Shown in pieces: positions 61,078 to 64,000 of a DNA stretch of 64,000 nucleotides. Source of the DNA: Pirellulaceae bacterium. Lineage in GTDB: Bacteria > Planctomycetota > Planctomycetia > Pirellulales > Pirellulaceae. A model generated the notes under the pieces. It saw only the letters and a program-made list of their open reading frames with translations. It searched no databases and was not told where the DNA came from. Position 1 is the stretch's first letter. Each line of letters opens with the position of its first letter. Both the position numbers and the translations under genes were made by a program. The stretch covers positions 289,157 through 353,156 of the forward strand of contig BPJV01000006.1 of assembly GCA_026004795.1 (NCBI GenBank), in the 5' to 3' direction.

Positions 61078-62748
61078 ATGCAGATCGGAAACGCACCAAT
61101 GCCGTGTAATCGAGCCATCCTCTATTGGTTAATGATTGTGTCGACCTCTTTTTGCCGCGGCGAAGACACGGTGATTCAATTCGAAGATAGCACCGCCACC
61201 AGTGGCATCGATTTTGTACACACCGACGGAAGCACTGGCGAATTGCATATTGTGGAGACCGTCGCGTCAGGATTAGCTACTTTTGACTACGATAACGATG
61301 GGCGGATCGATATCTATTTCTTAAATGGATCCCTTTTAGATAATGATGCGGACCCATCACCCACGAATCGGTTGTACCGCAATCAAGGCAACATGCGCTT
61401 TGTCGATGTCACAGTCCATTCGCACTTAGGGGATCCTCGCTATGGCCTGGGCGTAGCCGTCGCTGACTATGACAACGATGGTTTTCAGGACGTTTATCTT
61501 AGCAATTTCGGTACAAACTCCATGTTCCATAACAATGGAGACGGGACCTTTACGGAGCTCGCTATGCTTATGGGGACGGCAGCCGCGGATCCGACGAAGG
61601 TCGGTAGCGGTGCTGTGTTCCTCGATGCCGATGGCGATGGGGATCTCGATTTGTATGTTGCCAACTACCTAGCCTACACTCCAGACTTAAATGTCACCAA
61701 TAGGTGGCGTGGCCACCGCATCTATCCCGAGCCGGCGCAGTTTCGTCCTTTTCCGGACATGTTCTATCTCAATAACGGCGATGGAACGTTCACGGATGTC
61801 AGTCACGAGCGTGGAGTTAATCAGCACCTGGGTAGGGGTATGGGCGTCGTGTGCGGTGACTACGACAACGACGGCGACACCGACATTTTCGTGACCAGTG
61901 ATGGGCAACCGGGAAACTCCCTACTGGTAAATGACGGTCAGGGCCACTTTCACGATGACGGGATTTTAGCTGGAGTAGCCTTAGACGCTTCAGGCCTGGC
62001 CTTGGGCGCCATGGGAGTCGCCTGCGGCGACTACGATAACGATCAAATGCTCGACTTTCTCGTCAGTTCCTTTCAAGGTCAGTGGCTGACACTGTTTAAG
62101 AATGTCGGTCATGGATTATTCGAAGACGTAACTGCCAGAACCAATGTCGGAGAAGGTTCTTATAGTCAAGTTACCTGGGGATGCAGTCTCGAAGACTTGG
62201 ACAACGATGGAGACCGTGATGCGTTTGTAGGATGTGGCCACTTGATCGACAACATTGAGGAGATCGATGATTCGATCCCCTTAGCTGCGCCACCTTTAGT
62301 ACTACGGAATTCAGGGGGATCTTTCGCCAATGTGACCGATCAAGCCGGCCCGGGAGCAAAGGTCAAGACGGTTGCACGTGGAGTCGCTTTTGACGACCTC
62401 GACAATGACGGCCTGGTAGATGTTGTCATCTCCGCTTCTCGCCGCCCACCGGTTGTTTTGCGCAACGCAACCAATACCGATAAGCACTGGCTCCAGGTCC
62501 GCTTGATCGGCATCCGATCCAATCGTGATGGGGTGGGGGCTCGAGTCGTTGTAAGTACCGATACTACTAAGCAAATTGCTGAGGTTCAGAGTGGACGAGG
62601 TTACCAAAGCCATTTTGGTAGCCGCCTGCATTTTGGACTTGGTGAAGCCACCGTGGCCCGGAATGTCACCATCCGCTGGCCCACGGGCGACATTCAAGAA
62701 CTGCACCAAGTCCCTGCCAATCAGTGTGTCATCGTTGTGGAAGAATAG
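61078..62748 (+). CDS. CRTAC1-type FG-GAP/ASPIC-UnbV protein
   Basis: Exported protein of 556 residues; the N-terminal hydrophobic segment (AILYWLMIVSTSFCRGE) is a likely signal peptide. At least seven calcium-binding FG-GAP/VCBS repeats with D-x-D-x-D: FDYDNDGRIDIYFLNG, ADYDNDGFQDVYLSNF, LDADGDGDLDLYVANY, GDYDNDGDTDIFVTSD, GDYDNDQMLDFLVSSF, EDLDNDGDRDAFVGCG and DDLDNDGLVDVVISAS. They should form a seven-bladed beta-propeller. The C-terminal ASPIC/UnbV domain (LQVRLIGIRSNRDGVGARVV, IRWPTGDIQEL) completes the family pattern. Likely an extracytoplasmic binding protein; next to a TPR protein, as is often seen. Confidence 0.93.
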   Translation: MQIGNAPMPCNRAILYWLMIVSTSFCRGEDTVIQFEDSTATSGIDFVHTDGSTGELHIVETVASGLATFDYDNDGRIDIYFLNGSLLDNDADPSPTNRLYRNQGNMRFVDVTVHSHLGDPRYGLGVAVADYDNDGFQDVYLSNFGTNSMFHNNGDGTFTELAMLMGTAAADPTKVGSGAVFLDADGDGDLDLYVANYLAYTPDLNVTNRWRGHRIYPEPAQFRPFPDMFYLNNGDGTFTDVSHERGVNQHLGRGMGVVCGDYDNDGDTDIFVTSDGQPGNSLLVNDGQGHFHDDGILAGVALDASGLALGAMGVACGDYDNDQMLDFLVSSFQGQWLTLFKNVGHGLFEDVTARTNVGEGSYSQVTWGCSLEDLDNDGDRDAFVGCGHLIDNIEEIDDSIPLAAPPLVLRNSGGSFANVTDQAGPGAKVKTVARGVAFDDLDNDGLVDVVISASRRPPVVLRNATNTDKHWLQVRLIGIRSNRDGVGARVVVSTDTTKQIAEVQSGRGYQSHFGSRLHFGLGEATVARNVTIRWPTGDIQELHQVPANQCVIVVEE

Positions 62749-62817
62749 GAATCTGGTTCTCGATTCCGGTGTGAATGTTTTCGGCAGTTGGAAGATCTGC
62801 AAAACAATGGACGGGAA

Positions 62818-63999
62818 ATGAGCGAAGCCAATCGTGTTTTGCCTGGCGAAGGGAGATCCCCCGCGGCCACGACTACTTCGTCGCTGGCTTGGATGATGCT
62901 GGGGATGCTTATTGCTGCACTGGCTCTTGTCGCAGGAGCAGCGCATTTTTGGTGGCGAGAGCTGTTGAGCGTCTCGGCAGCAGTCGAGCAAACGGACAGC
63001 GCACCACAACCTTTCTCCTGGCTTCCGCCTGCACGGGCTGTCGATCTCGATGCGCTGGTCACCGCGCCTACCGCTGACATGCCAACAACTACCGCGGCGC
63101 TGTTCGACGAAATCAATGGTCATATAGAGAAACTCTGCGGACGATTTCCTGAAAGCCCGGATTGTTTGGAAATCAAAGCGCGGGTATGCGACTGGCAGGG
63201 CAAGACGGAACAGGCGATCGAAGTTTGGCGACGGTGCTTAGAAATCGATCCGCAATATTTACATGCGCACGTGGGGTTGGCGACAGTTGCGCTTCGCTTG
63301 GACGACATCGATGCAGCGTTGGAGCATGCCAAAACTGCGATGGAAATTGCTCCGCGTGAGTTTTTGCCACGCGACCTGTTAGCGCAGGCACTGATTAATC
63401 AGCAGCAGCCTCGCGAGGTGCTAAACGTATTGGAGGAGTATCTGGAATCTGATCCTCGTTCGCATGGTTTTTTTCTGGTGGGACAGGCCTACGTGCAACT
63501 CGATGAATTCGAGTTGGCGAAAATAGCATTTGAAAAGGCTATTTCCAAATTTCCGGAGTATGCCGATGCGCATTACGCCTTATCCCGAGCCTTAATACGC
63601 TTGGGGGAACGTGATGAGGCTCAGGAACACGTGCAGATCTATTCTCGTCTTATTGCCAAGGAGAGAGCTGATAGAAATTCCCCATCTGGCGATCGAGATG
63701 ACTTTCCGGAGACGAGGCGGCAGGGAGCCACGTTTCTCACCGACATCGGCAGGATTTATCTTGCGGTAGGCGAGCCCATGCGTGCCGAATGGTATTGGCG
63801 GCGCGCCATCGCGTTGGCCCCCTCTCACGTCGCCGCCCGTGAACTGCTGGTGAGCGCATCGCTGAAAGAGAAACGCCTGTGGGAAGCGGCTCACTGGTTA
63901 GATGAGCTGGGAAGGCTGAAGAAGGACGACCCACGACCGTGGCTTCACGCAGCACAATTGTTCGCCGAAGGTTTAATCTTCGAGGACGCGGAGAGGTAA
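62818..63999 (+). CDS. Membrane-anchored TPR protein
   Basis: About 393 residues from ATG 62818 (a TTG at 62788 is an alternative). One N-terminal membrane helix (MLGMLIAALALVAGAAHFWW) anchors a periplasmic part built of tetratricopeptide repeats: AIEVWRRCLEIDPQYLHAHV, ALEHAKTAMEIAPREFLPRD, HGFFLVGQAYVQLDEFELAK and AEWYWRRAIALAPSHVAARE. It starts 69 nt after the CRTAC1 gene and is probably in one operon with it. A stop codon lies at 63997-63999, the last bases of the window, so the gene appears complete. Confidence 0.85.
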   Translation: MSEANRVLPGEGRSPAATTTSSLAWMMLGMLIAALALVAGAAHFWWRELLSVSAAVEQTDSAPQPFSWLPPARAVDLDALVTAPTADMPTTTAALFDEINGHIEKLCGRFPESPDCLEIKARVCDWQGKTEQAIEVWRRCLEIDPQYLHAHVGLATVALRLDDIDAALEHAKTAMEIAPREFLPRDLLAQALINQQQPREVLNVLEEYLESDPRSHGFFLVGQAYVQLDEFELAKIAFEKAISKFPEYADAHYALSRALIRLGERDEAQEHVQIYSRLIAKERADRNSPSGDRDDFPETRRQGATFLTDIGRIYLAVGEPMRAEWYWRRAIALAPSHVAARELLVSASLKEKRLWEAAHWLDELGRLKKDDPRPWLHAAQLFAEGLIFEDAER

Positions 64000-64000
64000 G

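Overview
The window looks like a chromosomal segment of a planctomycete, probably of the order Pirellulales (inference). The pointers are a DUF1592-type protein with c-type haem motifs, a DUF1559 pseudopilin-like protein beside a small lipoprotein, a CRTAC1/FG-GAP protein with a TPR partner, a SpoVG carrying an inserted zinc ribbon, and an EF-G of the spirochaete/planctomycete/mitochondrial type. There is no phage, CRISPR array or rRNA operon. Gene density is moderate and intergenic gaps are often long.

Layout. At 1-899 (minus) lies the start of a prolyl-tRNA synthetase gene. From 1335 to 12282 a single plus-strand cluster encodes a type II secretion/type IV pilus-like machine: six pseudopilin or pilin-like genes, a PilM/PilN-like fusion, a PilO-like protein, a secretin, a degenerate receiver protein, a GspE ATPase and a GspF membrane protein. 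Next comes the DAHP synthase gene, preceded by what reads as a complete aromatic-amino-acid attenuator. After it come a cupredoxin lipoprotein, panB, an unknown secreted protein, a very large TolC-family lipoprotein, a fatty-acid desaturase, and a small free-standing gene with its own promoter and terminator. A DUF1592 protein, an ankyrin protein and a glycine-zipper protein follow.

From 28.7 to 35.7 kb are housekeeping genes: fusA, miaB, a proline-rich secreted protein, ndk, ispE and spoVG. From 35.8 to 49.9 kb are a haem-motif/cyclase-fold protein, a dicarboxylate symporter, cstA, an exonuclease/phosphatase-family protein, a sugar epimerase, uvrB, a ComEA-like protein, tRNA-Ser(GGA), a secreted protein and a pqiAB pair. 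From 50.1 to 53.8 kb an ArsR-type regulator heads a pstSCAB operon, with palindromes in front of it. Then come a 2-hydroxyacid dehydrogenase, a ferredoxin-NADP reductase and a DUF1572 protein.

The stretch 57.3-59.0 kb has no intact gene. It holds three 51-bp tandem repeats, an IS66-like transposase remnant and several degenerate repeats. One 83-bp repeat there has a second copy at 37.65 kb that forms the last codons of the symporter gene. The window closes with a frameshifted lipoprotein gene, a DUF1559 protein, a CRTAC1 protein and a TPR protein.

The strongest new observation is the attenuator at about 12.36-12.55 kb: a 28-codon leader peptide rich in Phe and Tyr, with mutually exclusive hairpins and a terminator, directly upstream of the first gene of aromatic amino acid synthesis. 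All family assignments were made by reading the sequence; no database search was run.
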